Assembly (NCBI GenBank): GCA_002189035.1
Contig: NEEC01000024.1
Location: 434,001-498,000 of the forward strand
Reading direction: 5' to 3'
Source of the DNA: Utricularia gibba
Taxonomy: Eukaryota > Streptophyta > Magnoliopsida > Lamiales > Lentibulariaceae
DNA length: 64,000 nucleotides
Numbering within the stretch: position 1 is the first letter of the stretch; each line of letters begins with the position of its first letter. Below the pieces are notes generated by a model that was given only the letters and a program-made list of their open reading frames with translations, was not told the DNA's origin and did no database searches. The position numbers and the translations under genes are program-made. Below are positions 11,795-22,911 of the stretch, one piece after another.

Positions 11795-11990
11795 ATTCTG
11801 TAAATACACAAAAACCATCAAAATAATAAATTAAAATCGTCTCCATAAGGAATTATTATTAGAATTTTTTTTAAAACAATGACTCAAAAATAAATGAAAA
11901 CAAAGCAAAATATTGGTTTAGAAAATAATATAAAAAGTAGCATTGGATCTACAATCCAACTTGCAAAACTCACTCATTTGTGTTTCTAAT
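11795..11990 (-). repeat. Family K LTR fragment (inverted)
   Basis: Begins TGATTCTGTAAATACACA and contains AATAATAAATTAAAATCGTCT...AGGAATTATTATT, a decayed version of the K2 left end (GTAATAAAATAAGATCGTAT...GGGAATTGTTATTGG). The similarity fades near 11990, so this is a truncated fragment. Confidence 0.5.
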
Positions 11991-13340
11991 TCTTATCAAA
12001 TCCTTACAGCTCACAGGAAACAAAGTTACAATCGCTTCTTTGTTTTGAACAATCTTGCAATCGATTTACTATGGAATCGAAGTGAATCAAATCTGATTTG
12101 AGTTATCGTTCTGTAAGACATTGATCATTCATCTTTATTAAAATTGAGAAAGAATGGTTTCCTTTCATCTATGAATTTTGATTCTCATGCGTCTGACTCT
12201 TGAAATTTATTTTGATGAATTGAAATTCACTTAGAGAATCGTATGAAATGATTTCTAATTAATTTTAAATGGTTTTATTATAAAATTTGAATGAAACTTA
12301 CTTGTGATTAAATGATTCTATATAACTGTTGTAATTACTTGATTTTGACACGGTTATTCACATTTTCATATAATGAATCTAAAACTATGAAATTTTGGTT
12401 TTTTATTCCTTTATGATTTATGTATATTCCAATTTTTTATTCTCTATAAAATGGTTAACAAAATGATATTTTCATTTTACAAGGCAAATGAGATAATGAT
12501 ATCTTGGATTCAACCTGTGAAAATAGAGATTCCAATTCAACATTATTAACTTGTAAAAATATATGTTTAAATTAATTAAGATTATCAAATAATATCATTT
12601 TTAGAACAAATTGAGATGATATTAGAAGAGTTAACTCAATAAAGAAAATCAATTTTTCAATGAGTTGAATTTCTTGAAAGTGATCCTAAATTACATTCTC
12701 AAACTTGTGGATATCCAAAAAATTAAAGAGAAGATTGGGAACTCTTATTTGAGTCTAGGTCCTATGTAACCAATTTCTAAGAATTATAAATCATTTGGTT
12801 CATCTACACATGTCCTCACAACATCCTTGTCTACTAACAAATAAATGAATCAAGATGCTTCATATGACATAAATAAAATAGACTTGTAGTCAAAGTCATG
12901 AAAGTAAAAAGTCTAGCATAAAAATAAAATATTCAAATTTTACACATAAAAGTAAATCAGATTTTACTTCTGCAATACTATGCTTAGCTAGGAATGATAT
13001 CATCCAGGGGTAATTTTCTAGTCCTTTGCATGGGCTGAGTTAGTTTATTCTCATTCTTCTTTTTTGTTCATCTCCTTCATTCATTCTGGTATGTTTTTAT
13101 ATTCTCAATATAATTATTCTTAAAAATGTCTATTTTTAATTTTAAGAATCTTAGAGTGTGCGCAGAAATATCTCAATAATTCAAAAAACTTGCTACTAAC
13201 ATTAGAGAAATCATTATGAAAATGAAAAGTGGACTAAATTTATGATTTAGTTCAATTTTATAGATAAAAATGTAAATCTTATTAAAAGTAACATGAGAAT
13301 GTGTAGAGAAACTATATAAAAATTCATTTTCTCTTATTTT
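11991..13340. other. AT-rich, nothing identified except one palindrome
   Basis: No coding sequence is recognised. At 13230-13254 there is TGGACTAAATTTATGATTTAG..., a degraded copy of the D/E LTR palindrome, so a D/E LTR remnant may be present. Confidence 0.4.
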
Positions 13341-13909
13341 TGGATCTCTAATGTGTGGCCTCTTGCAACACAAACTTGTAAAATTAGGGTAGCAACACTC
13401 TTTGTAAATCAGTGGAAAAACTTTAAGAAATCTTCTACGAATGGGCTTGAGCTTGGGCTTGGACAAGGCAAAGGATCAGACAAGGGCGACTTACGTAAGG
13501 CGCCGGTAGAATTATTCTATGCTTTATCAGAGACTACCCATTCCAGATGGGCTTCACCTTGCCTTGGTCCATTCATCGTGGGGGCCTCTTAGTAAGGCAT
13601 AACCCGCCAACGACCCAAACTCCCCATCGATCAAAATTCACAATTAAAAATGGTCCCAAAATACAAACACATGCATTGACATATACCTCCACTTACAACA
13701 ACGAGAATACAAAAAAAAAAAAAAAAGAAGCTTTAGTTGCTGTATACACATGCACGTGCCGAACCCCCCCACCTCATTATTTTCCTCCCTTCCTATGAAC
13801 AAGCATTTTCCTCTCTCCTTTCCTTTGTTTATGAATTTCCAAAAAAAAAAATTAAAGTCACCTTGGCTCACCTGTCGACCCCAATATACACCTATATCAA
13901 TCCACAATT

Positions 13910-14119
13910 CCTCTCATCTTTAGTTTTTTTTTTTTTTTTTTTTTTTTACTGTGACGTTTCAAATTGTTTTTACCGCGTTGCCTCCCATCCGCGTTGGGTT
14001 GTTGAAGCTAATGAGCCCGTTTTTCTGACAGGCTCTGCAACTCAGCCCCCCCCCCCACCCCCCACCCCTTCCTCAATTTTAGTGTCACCTACCTCTACCA
14101 TTGCTTTCTCTCTCTTCAC
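13910..14119 (-). other. Trihelix 3' UTR / downstream, G-rich in the transcript
   Basis: On + the sequence has C-runs at about 14046-14069 (C11, A, C6, A, C4). The gene is on minus, so the transcript would carry these as G-runs about 50-75 nt after the stop. A 23-nt T run at about 13924-13946 would be A-rich in the transcript. No AATAAA signal was found in this stretch. Confidence 0.5.
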
Positions 14120-15515
14120 TCACTGCGCAGCAGTAGATGTAGTGGCAGTGCTCGGCGGCGGCGGAATCATCTCGAAACCCCACCGTCCTCGTCCTCCATC
14201 ACGTCATCATCTTCCTCCTCCTCATCTTCCTCGTCTGTCTCCTCGTTGGTGTTGGTGTTATTCAATCCCAGATCAACATTGTCCAAGGAATTTTTCTGTT
14301 CCGTCCGAGGCATCAGACTCGGTGCTGTCAAAATAGCATTCAGGCTGCTGGCATTGGGATTGAGAGATGATGTGAGGAGCTCGTTTCTAGCTCTGTCGTT
14401 GTATATAGTTTCTAGCTGGTGGAAGTATGGGCACGTCTTTGAATCTTCCGGCCGTTTCCTGTTACTCTCCTTCACCTTTTTGTAATACTTGTTGATGTTC
14501 TCCCATTTCTCCTTGCACCTTTTCGAGCTTCTGTTATATCCTAGTTTCGCCATCTCTGCAGAAATGTCCTCCCAAAGCGGCCCTTTTGGCCCGCTATCTT
14601 GGTACTTGAGATCCAGATTCGTTCTCAGTTTGATCAGTGCGAGCACTTCTGGTTTAGGCCACCGAGATGATGATGATGAACCACTCCCCGAACCCACATT
14701 TTTCTTCGAATTGCCCTCATCTCTTGCTGTCGGAGTTCGAATCTCGGGTGGTTGCTGCTGCATTGGCAGTGGTTGGTGTGGGGTTGGAACGAGGGTGCTT
14801 GCAGTGCTGGAAGCGGAAGGGGAAAACTTGGTGGTAACTTCAAGATGTTGTGCTGCGCATCAGCGGTTATCTTCTGCAGAAAAGCGACTACAGCAGAACT
14901 TTTAGCAGCGGCCATGGATCTCTCTTGGACCAGTAAATCGTGCTCGCGTTTCTTCCTCGCCATCTCTTGAACTCTCCATGCTTCTTCTCTGGCGATACGA
15001 TCTCTCTCTACTTTCTCGAGTGCTTCCAAAAATCTTCTGTGCATCTCCTCTTGCTTCTGAACCACATCTCTCATCAGCATCTGCAAGTAATCCTTCCACT
15101 TCCTCTTCCTCCCTCGTCTTTGATCCTCGTCGGAGGATGCCGAAGACAATGACTCCATCAGCAGGCTTGTCGAAAACTGGTAAGTGTGTGGTGAGACCGG
15201 AGGAGGCTGTTGGAAGGTAGTGGGATTGGATGAAGGTGGGAGTACATTCAAGGGTGTGGGACTAGTGGGCAAACTAGCCGCCGGCGGGTAGGGAGGTGGA
15301 TTGGAATCGTTTGTCGGCGGAGGCGGGCGAGGATGAAGGGATTTAGAGTATTGGGATTGTGCTCGAGAGCTTCCAATTGATCGAAGAATCTGTAGTTTTT
15401 GCCGTCGGGTTTGGATGCTCGGCCGTCCTTTGTCCTCTTGTGGTACTTGTACACGTTCTCAAACTTCTCTCTGCATTTTTTGGCACTTCGCTGAAACCCA
15501 AGCCCCGCCATTTTC
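14120..15515 (-). CDS. Trihelix gene exon 2 (three one-base deficits inside)
   Basis: Holds the rest of trihelix 1 (KMAGLGFQRSAKKCREKFEN), the basic and coiled-coil core (GRKRKWKDYLQMLMRDVVQK; LEALEKVERDRIAREEAW), trihelix 2 (RWPKPEVLALIKLRTNLDLK; CKEKWENINKYYKKVKESN) and the acidic tail. It is read in three frames before the tail. As written, the last frame stops at 14167. Adding one G at 14178-14181 instead continues as GFEMIPPPPSTATTS to a TGA at 14122-14120, which is more like family C-termini. Confidence 0.85.
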
Positions 15516-15905
15516 CTGCTCCAAAAGGTCCAAATTAATTAGAAAAGAAAAAAGGGGAAGCGAGGAAGTTGATAAAGCGAAAAGGAACACATGAAATAAC
15601 TGCATCTATCCTCGCAGAAGACATAAATGAGTTGGAACCAAAAAGCAGATAAGATTCTCCGAAGAAATCTAAAGGAATTGTGGTTGAAGGAAAGAATTCG
15701 CCACAGACCCAGCAATTGCTGCGCTGTCTTCTTTGCTGCCGAGGAGGAGGGAGGGAAAAGGCTGCCGAATTCTAGGGAAAATGAAGTGAAACTCCTCGGA
15801 GACGAAAACCCTTTTAATCAAAAGGCAGCAATTGATACCCAGGAATGCCTTTTGCAGCAACAGCACTCACAAAGGAGTTGGAAATTTTCTGTTGTGGTTC
15901 TTTAC
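15516..15905 (-). other. Trihelix gene intron 1
   Basis: 390 nt. Donor GTAAAG at 15905 and acceptor GGAGCAG at 15516 (AG at 15517-15516). It splits the Arg codon of EVSRKM, the conserved GT-2 intron position in the N-terminal trihelix. After correction of exon 1 (218 nt) the join is in phase. Confidence 0.85.
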
Positions 15906-16122
15906 CTGGAAACTTCTTCCCAGAGGGGGCTTTGAGTGTGGCGTCTTTGAAAGCGGGATCCATATCGGAGCGTATTTTGAGCAAAGCCAATGTTTGCTGT
16001 CTCGGCCAACGACTGCCTCCTCCGCCGCCTCCGCCTCCGCTTTCCTGTATTGGAATCGAACTGGAGGCGCCAACCTCGCTGCTGCCGCCACTGACTCCGC
16101 CGTTGTCGCCGGGGCTCCCCAT
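15906..16122 (-). CDS. Trihelix gene exon 1 (one-base deficit inside)
   Basis: Encodes MGSPGDNGG..., a run of eight Gly (residues 29-36), then RWPRQQTLALLKIRSDMD. From the C5 run at 15925-15929 the frame changes: frame 1 reads APSGKKFPG, while the frame needed by the family reads PLWEEVS up to the donor. The donor reads CCAG/GTAAAG, with GT at 15905-15904. Confidence 0.85.
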
Positions 16123-16600
16123 CTGGCATATAAAAATAATAATAAAAAAAGGAAACTTATAATGGAGGAGGGAGATGAAGTTTATCAGATGGAAAATCAT
16201 AAAAAAGAAAAAAAAATGCATCAGACAAGATTGGTGGAGTGAGCGTGTTTTTAAGAGAGGAGAGGAAGGGGGGAGGGGGGTTGAATTTAATTATTTAATT
16301 AAATTATGTATTTATTACGTGGGATGGATCTCTAGCCTGCGCTCCATGGTTCCCATCATCACATGAAAGTAGATATTAAATTATTATTTATTATTTTTAT
16401 AAAAAAGCATAAATTGGAGAGGAAAGAATCTACATTATTTTTGTTAGGGTTGCTTTGGGTGGAGCCTACAGCACCAATAATTGAGTGAGTGACCCAGCGA
16501 CACGCCACGCCACGCCACTTACCGCAGTCCTAATGACAAAAACCCAACGGGGTCGGGGAGGGGGTGGGGGTGGGGGTGGGGGGTCTCTAAAAAACACTCC
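16123..16600 (-). promoter_or_regulatory. Trihelix 5' UTR and proximal promoter (inferred)
   Basis: Directly upstream of the ATG the coding strand is T- and pyrimidine-rich (16145-16280, including CCCCCCTCCCCCCTTCCTCT), typical of plant 5' UTR/Y-patch sequence. An AT-rich TAATTTAATTAAATAATT block at 16286-16308 is the best core-promoter candidate. A strong G-run array lies at 16549-16583. The start site cannot be fixed from sequence. Confidence 0.4.
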
Positions 16601-18840
16601 CAAATCGTAATTATCCCCCCCAAACCACCACTGCTTACGTAGTTTTCAAATTTACTCTAGCGACAGGAGCCCCACCACTAGGCACTAGCCTGGCCTTTCG
16701 ACCCAGCAAAAAGAAATATCTTAAAATTATTCAATAATTAGTAGCAGATGTCTGTTTGTGTTGAACTGTGTGGGTGTATGGAAAGGAGTGAAGTCGTTAG
16801 CGGACCACACCCAACACAACCAACCAACCAACCAACCGCTCACTTATTTCCTGCCTGTGCCCTCTTCAAGTTCCACCGAGGAAGCAAGACGTGGGGGCGA
16901 GCACCGGCGCGGTTGCATGTGCTTAGAGCTGAGAATGTCCAGCGAGCATGATCGGGAAGATGTGATGTTGGGAGGGGAAGGGATCAGCCCACGCACCTCA
17001 TTTATGAGAGCAAGTAAAGAGTGCCAAGTTTCTGTTGAGTTGCAACAGGCAACATACCTACCCAGTACCCACCCACTCCTTACCAATAATAATATCACTG
17101 TTAATGTGGCGTGTGCTAGCCCTAATTCTATGCGGTGTGTGCAAGCAATGTGCATTCGGCAGTCTTCTACTCCCTCGCCCTCGCCCGCGTCCCTTGAATT
17201 TATATTTAGTACATCAAACTGATTTCATTCCTCACGGCGCGCGTGCGTCGGAATACAACTTCATTTATAGTGCCCGCCGGTCTCCTTTTTAACACAGGGC
17301 TCCTCTGGTTGTTCCCCTTTTTTTGCATGATTCAATAACATGACCCACATGTCCTCCATCCCAATTCCAGATATGCCTGCCTGCGTGATTCCTACATGTG
17401 ATTTTATATGATCAACCCATTTCCCCATTGATTCTTGACTGTAAAGAGGGGGATACGGCCATGGTTAAAAAAACAAACAAGCAAACCCGCGAAAGAGGCC
17501 AGGAGGACAAGCACAGAATAAGTAGGACACACAACCAAATGGTGGGGTGGCTCCTTACTGCATGGATAAGGATAGCATATTACAAATCCTTTATCTTCAG
17601 CGCCGTGGCCCCCGACCCGACATTTATAAATTTATCACTATTGGGATTTCCTCCATATCATCACACAAATCAAGGAAAGCACGCTAATCAGTAAGCTTTT
17701 TCTCAATATCGTCAGTAATCCATTTCTATTTCAGATTGTGTGAAGAGTTCTGTGTATATAACATTTTATGCACGGTGCATGGTAATGTGTGCAGCGGCAG
17801 GGGCTTACCTTCTGAAGACAACAGTCGTTAGTAGTGTTGTTTACTGCGGGCTGGAGCGCAGCTTTGTTTTGTTTTGTTAACATGCAATTGCTTCGCTGGT
17901 TGTTGGTTGGTTAGTTGCTAAAGATGCTTTCCCTGACCTTCCCCGCCACCCGCGCCTCTTTTTCTTCGTTTTCCACATCACAAAGTCTTACAAGGATCGG
18001 CGTACTGCATGCAATCCTAGTTACTGCACCAAGTAATCACATCATTTGAATTTGTATTTATATTTGTCACTGCATACCAACTGGCGATGCAAGAGAGTGA
18101 ATGCATTAAATGCACTTATGGGTACATGGATATGCAGGATTCCAATCCCAAATTAAGCATGCATACGCAGGAAGCTGTGGACAAATGACAAAGATTTAAG
18201 ATGCACATGGTTGATTTGTGTTCCTTTCGTTCTTTTTCCTCTCATGACCAGACCTTCAGGACTAGAACGGGAGGTGAGGCGTTGCCCTTTTCAAATCAAA
18301 ATTACATGCTACCCAAGTGTAATTGAAGCAGAATCATGTGCTAATAAGTGGAGTGGCTCACGTGGGCGGTTATCCAAGTTTTAAGCCATGGCGGTGGACC
18401 CTGGAGAATATATTTATTTAATGGCAGCACCAGTACTCCCCCCTACTCTACGTAATGGTAAGCGTAGGTCTACGGTGTCTTGTGCGATCCGTTCCATTTC
18501 ACCTTACGTTCAAAGTAACGTTCAGGCGGCCGCGGATGGTAGATATAAAACCACGTGGGCGAATGAATGGCTCCACTCCGCTCTTGTGTTTGCGTTTCAT
18601 TCTCTCACAACGGGCAACGCGGGCTTCTTTCTTTCTTCCCGTTCGGGACCCAGCCCAACACAAGTCGATGATGCAGGCTCCACTCCAGCGGTTCTCTTCC
18701 AAACCGCCAAAACCCAACACAAGTTGCTACGTAATGACGCTACTTAGAGCTGTAAAGAATGAATGCTTTTTGTTGTAAACGCATGAGCGTGGAATGGTCA
18801 AGTGACTTTAACCTCACACACACCCTAATATATCATGATA
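16600..18840. other. Gene-flanking unique DNA, no second gene recognised
   Basis: Noticeably GC-richer and less repetitive than the surrounding DNA. It contains a short (CCAA)n run at about 16820-16838. ORFs at 16758-17222 and 18388-18747 (+) have no recognisable domain and unconvincing composition. It is most likely distal promoter of the trihelix gene. Confidence 0.45.
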
Positions 18841-20860
18841 CCTTAAATACTAAAATTTAGATTTCACATGTACCCAATTCGGCCTATATTAGCAAAAACC
18901 AAAAGTGCCAATTTTTACTTGCAGCATCAGCATTAGCATAAGATCACAAAAAATATAGGTATTTTTGAAAAAGACCATTGAATTCTCCTAAATTTGAACA
19001 CAATTGGATTTTGAAAATTATTTTCAATTGTTAATTAAGAATCAAGTTATTTTATTGATGTTTTTTTTTTGTGAGGATGTGATTAATAGTATAAATGTGT
19101 GACATATTTTTTAATGTGCAACTAGAAAAATCAAAGAAAGTGATGAAACTGTTAGAAGCCACCATTAATTCCTTTATATTTGAGTTGTTATAGTCCAAAA
19201 TACAATTTCTGGTCCAAGCATAATTAAATCAATTAGGTTAATAGTCCCAATCAATGCTTAATGTCGAGCGAAGAGCTTACACTTCATCAGTACCACAAGA
19301 ATTGAGTGAAGAGGCTTCAATTGGTAGATATCAAGTACCAAGCTTGGTCCTTAGTCCATGGGCCGCTTTGCGGGTCACTTGTGGGGTTCTAGAAGCCACA
19401 TTGAACAGTGTGTGAAAACATTTGCCAGGTAATGAGGCATAAACCATTGAGCCCCTAAGCCTTGCTGTCTCTTATGGTGTAGGGTCTTATATCGCATTTT
19501 GATTGGTTCAAGGAAGAAAATATTTTGTAACCCGAGGGGAATCCCTTACTTGTAGAGAAGATAGAACCTAATGGGTAAGATATGAGGGAAGCTTCAGTTG
19601 AGGAATGCCCGAGAGGCCCCTATCTCACTTGATAGAGGTTTATGACAATTCATGAAAGTCTCGATTGGATGCGTGAGGTATCTATAAAGCTCAAAATGAT
19701 AGCATTTCGCCTTGTAGCCTAATCAGTCATGTGTCCTCATACCTCATGAATTTAGTGGTTTGTCTGTGGCAGATTTGTTTTTCAAAATATTTTTACTTTT
19801 TTTTTCTCTTTATTAAAATAACTATGATTTTTTTTATTTTGAAAATAACTGTTATTTTAAAACTATTGTTTTAATACCTATTTTATTTGTGTCTTATTGA
19901 AATGGAACTTCCTTATTTTTGTGTTTTGTTGAAATTATTTTTTTAATACCTGTTTTATTAAATATTTCTTTCACATTTTTAATTAAATAAACCAAACACA
20001 CCTTTAAATGATTGTGTTTATATAATATCATTTCCTTTTTCTAAGTTAACCTACTAGTGAGATTGGAGAAAAAAATAAATCAATCTATGTAATGGAGTCT
20101 AACTCCCCACTATTGTAGAAACTCGATGTAATTTTAGTTTAATTTTTTCTGAATTCATTTATGTAAAATAAAAATCACAATGTTTTTTTCTTTTAAATTC
20201 GTTCAAATTTACTGCATAATTATTTTTCTTTTACTAATATCTAATTATTCAACAATATAAAAATCATAAAATCATTCCTTATGATGTGCAAGTGGATGTA
20301 CAGATTTATGAAATTTAAATATATTCATATTTGAAATAAAAATTTATTTATTGAAAATCATTTATTATAATGATGTATAGTGAAAAAGTCAATCATAATC
20401 AATGGTGATGCAAACAAAAAAATAAAGAACTAAAGATATTTTAATATCAATGGATTTATGTAAAAAAAATTTAAATAAACACGAGTATTGTAACAAGAAT
20501 TTAAGTAAATACAAGTATTTTGATAATAAAAAAAATTAACAGATATTTTGATAAAACTTTTTACTCACAAAACTATTTTGATAAAATAGCCCCTCATACT
20601 TATTGCCTCATCAAGCTTCATTTTTACTCTTATACAGGCAAAAAAAAAAAAAAAAAACAAAACAAAACAGAAAATCATGAATTGTCACTTAAGTTGATAA
20701 ATGTATAAATATATAAAAAAAGAAAAAACAAAGATCACCAGTTTCACAAATGAGAGCACCCAAAAAAGGTGAAGTAACTAATACGTGACTTATATTATTT
20801 ATATTTATGGGTTTTTTTTTATAACTTTTTTTGATTGTTCTACATTTTTTTTATAGAGTT
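18841..20860. other. AT-rich intergenic, nothing identified
   Basis: Low-complexity A/T runs (for example A18 near 20640). The moderately GC segment 19140-19760 looks like a decayed repeat, but I could not match it to another part of the window. No gene is recognised. Confidence 0.4.
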
Positions 20861-21605
20861 TTTCTTATGTTTCTAGATGATTTTAATATCTTTTGTATCA
20901 ATTTGCTTTTTTTGAAAGAAAAGTAAGCTTTGTGATTTTTTAAGATGATTTAAACCTAAATTGGAGAAAAATAGAGATGATTTTTTTAGGGCAAAAATTG
21001 AGTTGTTTGGATGAAGATTTAGCTCAAGAATCTTGGATTATACAAGATTTCAATCATGTTTTTGGATATTTGAATATAATCTTAGAAGATTTGGTATCTT
21101 TTTTGAGGGCAAAAATTGAGTTGTTTCAAGTATTAGAATCGAGCCTAGTATTTTTTTTATTGTGTACTTTTGTTTTTTACTGTTTTCATATGTTAGAGCA
21201 TGTGTGTGTAATTGTTTGCAAATAAGGATCTACTATGAAGGCGTATTTACTTTTGTTTGATTATGCTCTCGACATTTGATATCTTATTTCATTTTATTTC
21301 AATATTTTCTTTTCCAATGTGCTCTTGATCACTATAAAATCCAAAAGAAATGTGGAAAAATTTTAGATTCTCATCATATACTTAAGAAGGTCTCAATTAG
21401 ATATTGTTGACAAGACACATTTGTCTTAATTTACCTGCAAAGGTATTAGCTATATGGGTTAGCTATATGGGTTGGAATAAGATGCGGGGAAAATATGGTT
21501 GTCATGAGACGCAAGATAACTCTGGTAGCATAGTTAATTCTGTAATATTACAAAATGAGCAATGATGGTATAACGGTGAATGTAGTACTACTTTAAAATA
21601 TCATT
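20860..21605 (+). repeat. Decayed family K LTR
   Basis: Follows K1/K3 in order: GTGATTTTTTAAGATGATTT, GGATCTACTATGAAGGC, AAGGTCTCAATTAGATATTG (K1: AAGGGCTCAATCGGACATCG), GATGCGGGGAAAATATGGTT, and ACTACTTTAAAATATCA. It is heavily diverged and lacks clear ends. E2 begins 57 bp further on. Confidence 0.6.
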
Positions 21606-21661
21606 ATCACTGAATTCCCCTTGTCCCACTATTGGCCTATGCCTGAATTTGACTTTGATAT

Positions 21662-22830
21662 TGATAACACATTTTTAAGTGATTGAGTGCATGGAAAAGA
21701 TTCATATTGTACTACAAAAATTTAGTTTTACTACCTAGTTTTATATTTTTGCGCATAAGTACCGCAATTGTGTTATTTTAGTCTTAGTTGGGACTAAATC
21801 TACGATTTAGTCTCAACCTTCTAATAGTTTTACTCGAGCAATGCAGTGCAGGTCGCAACACGAATCCCAAGGAGCCGAATATGCACAGTGTAGTGGCAGA
21901 AGATGAGTCCAAATGTCTGAAAAGTGGTACACACAAAATCTGAGGAGGAAAAAGGGAGATTTTGGACAAAAAGGGAGGAAAGATGAGAGAGAAGGCAAAT
22001 CTCCCCTTGGAGACTCACGAACACATTTTCTGGGGAGAAGGTTTTCTGGGAAGGAAGAAGAAGGAAGACAAATAGGAACGAAGCTAAAGTTCAAGATTAT
22101 TTTCTATCTTCGAAGAATATTACTCCTAGCTAAGACTAGCTAGTGACGTTTTTCAGTTTTTGTTGACACTTCACATTACTTGCTTGTTTGATTTCTGGTA
22201 TTTGACTGTGAAATGAGCACACTGTGGGTGATGTTTTCTTTTCCACTTTCGTTTACCTTAAGCATGAGTGGCTAAGTACTTTGGGGGGTGCCTTGGGGTA
22301 AAAAGAGGAGAAACATGTTAATCAACCTTTAGATCTAAACAGCCATGAGTCACGTCACTTCCTTAACAAATTAGGATAGATCCAGGAGGGGGAAGTAGTG
22401 AAACCCAACTTAACAACCCTAATTAGAGGTAGACCAAAGATTAGGGGGAAAAACAAGAATCCGGGTAGACCTAGATCTTGTGAGTTAGTTGTATGATTTG
22501 TGGTTTGTGTGAGTTTTTTTAGTAATGAGCATACATTCCCTAGGAGTCCCAAGGCATCACCCATTCCATTCCAGAAACAACCGAACTCTAGAACTTATTA
22601 CTTTTCTTTACTGTATTTCGTTTTAGTTCTGCTTTAGTCCTAGCTAAGATCAATTTTACCAACGTGACATTGATTCCTTGCATTGACCTTCACATAGCAA
22701 GCACCTAGCTCCTTGTGTTCGACCCTAGTCCACTATGCTCATAATTGTTTTATGCTTGAATGTGTATTAGGTTATAAATTTATTTGATAGGAAAGTTTAT
22801 ATTTACGACGTGTGAATTTTTCGTTTATCA
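21662..22830 (+). mobile_element. E2 solo LTR (family E)
   Basis: Begins TGATAACACA and ends TCGTTTATCA. Perfect TSD GATAT (21657-21661 and 22831-22835). The palindrome at 21787-21817 has 14-bp arms with one G/T-type mismatch, 125 nt from the LTR start. No internal region. It lies 81 bp from the oppositely oriented E3. Confidence 0.92.
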
Positions 22831-22911
22831 GATATCAAATGCTACAACCCATGCTAACCTTGTATGATAATGTAAGATAAAAGGCCTTATAAAGGTATCC
22901 TCATTGGTTAA

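Larger units (their letters stand above)
14120..16122 (-). pseudogene. Trihelix (GT-2 type) transcription-factor gene, frame-broken as written
   Basis: A nuclear DNA-binding regulator of the plant GT-factor family. Members bind GT elements (GGTAA/GGTTAA-like) in promoters; no specific target can be read here. Exon 1 is 16122-15906 and exon 2 is 15515-14120, joined within trihelix 1 at EVS-RKM, the usual GT-2 intron position. Restored layout: Gly/Ser N-terminus; trihelix 1 about residues 38-125 (RWPRQ, PLWEEVS, KKCREKFENV); Pro-rich linker; basic GRKRKWK about 208; coiled coil about 215-285; trihelix 2 about 358-445 (RWPKPE, GPLWEDIS, KRCKEKWENI); acidic Glu/Asp stretch about 499-519. Four one-base deficits break the frame: 15925-15929, about 15335-15365, about 14819-14822 and 14178-14181. 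All can be placed at C/G runs. Restoring them gives 1617 nt (538 residues plus stop), normal for the family. The closest named relatives are GT-2, DF1 and GTL1; I cannot say which. I chose the ATG at 16122 because an upstream in-frame ATG would add a hydrophobic tail unlike the family. Confidence 0.9.

Noticed and set aside
13924-13946. T23 run as the poly(A) tail of a retrogene
   Set aside because: The trihelix gene has its intron, so it is not a retrocopy, and no TSD is seen around the run. It is a simple repeat.
13737-14336. 199-codon + ORF opposite the trihelix 3' end
   Set aside because: Antisense shadow of the trihelix acidic tail and 3' UTR, with homopolymer translation (Phe and Pro runs).
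14489-14905. 138-codon + ORF opposite trihelix domain 2
   Set aside because: The minus strand encodes a clear trihelix domain here, so the + frame is a shadow.
16758-17222. 154-codon + ORF as a host gene
   Set aside because: Low-complexity segments (CCAA repeats) and no domain. A minus-strand ORF of 103 codons overlaps it, so openness here reflects composition.
18388-18747. 119-codon + ORF in the trihelix upstream region as a possible gene
   Set aside because: No recognisable domain, no convincing start context, and overlapping ORFs in other frames of similar length. It is more likely promoter-distal DNA.
22831-22911. Spacer between E2 and E3 as a functional hairpin loop or origin
   Set aside because: Each LTR has its own TSD, so the inverted arrangement comes from two insertions.
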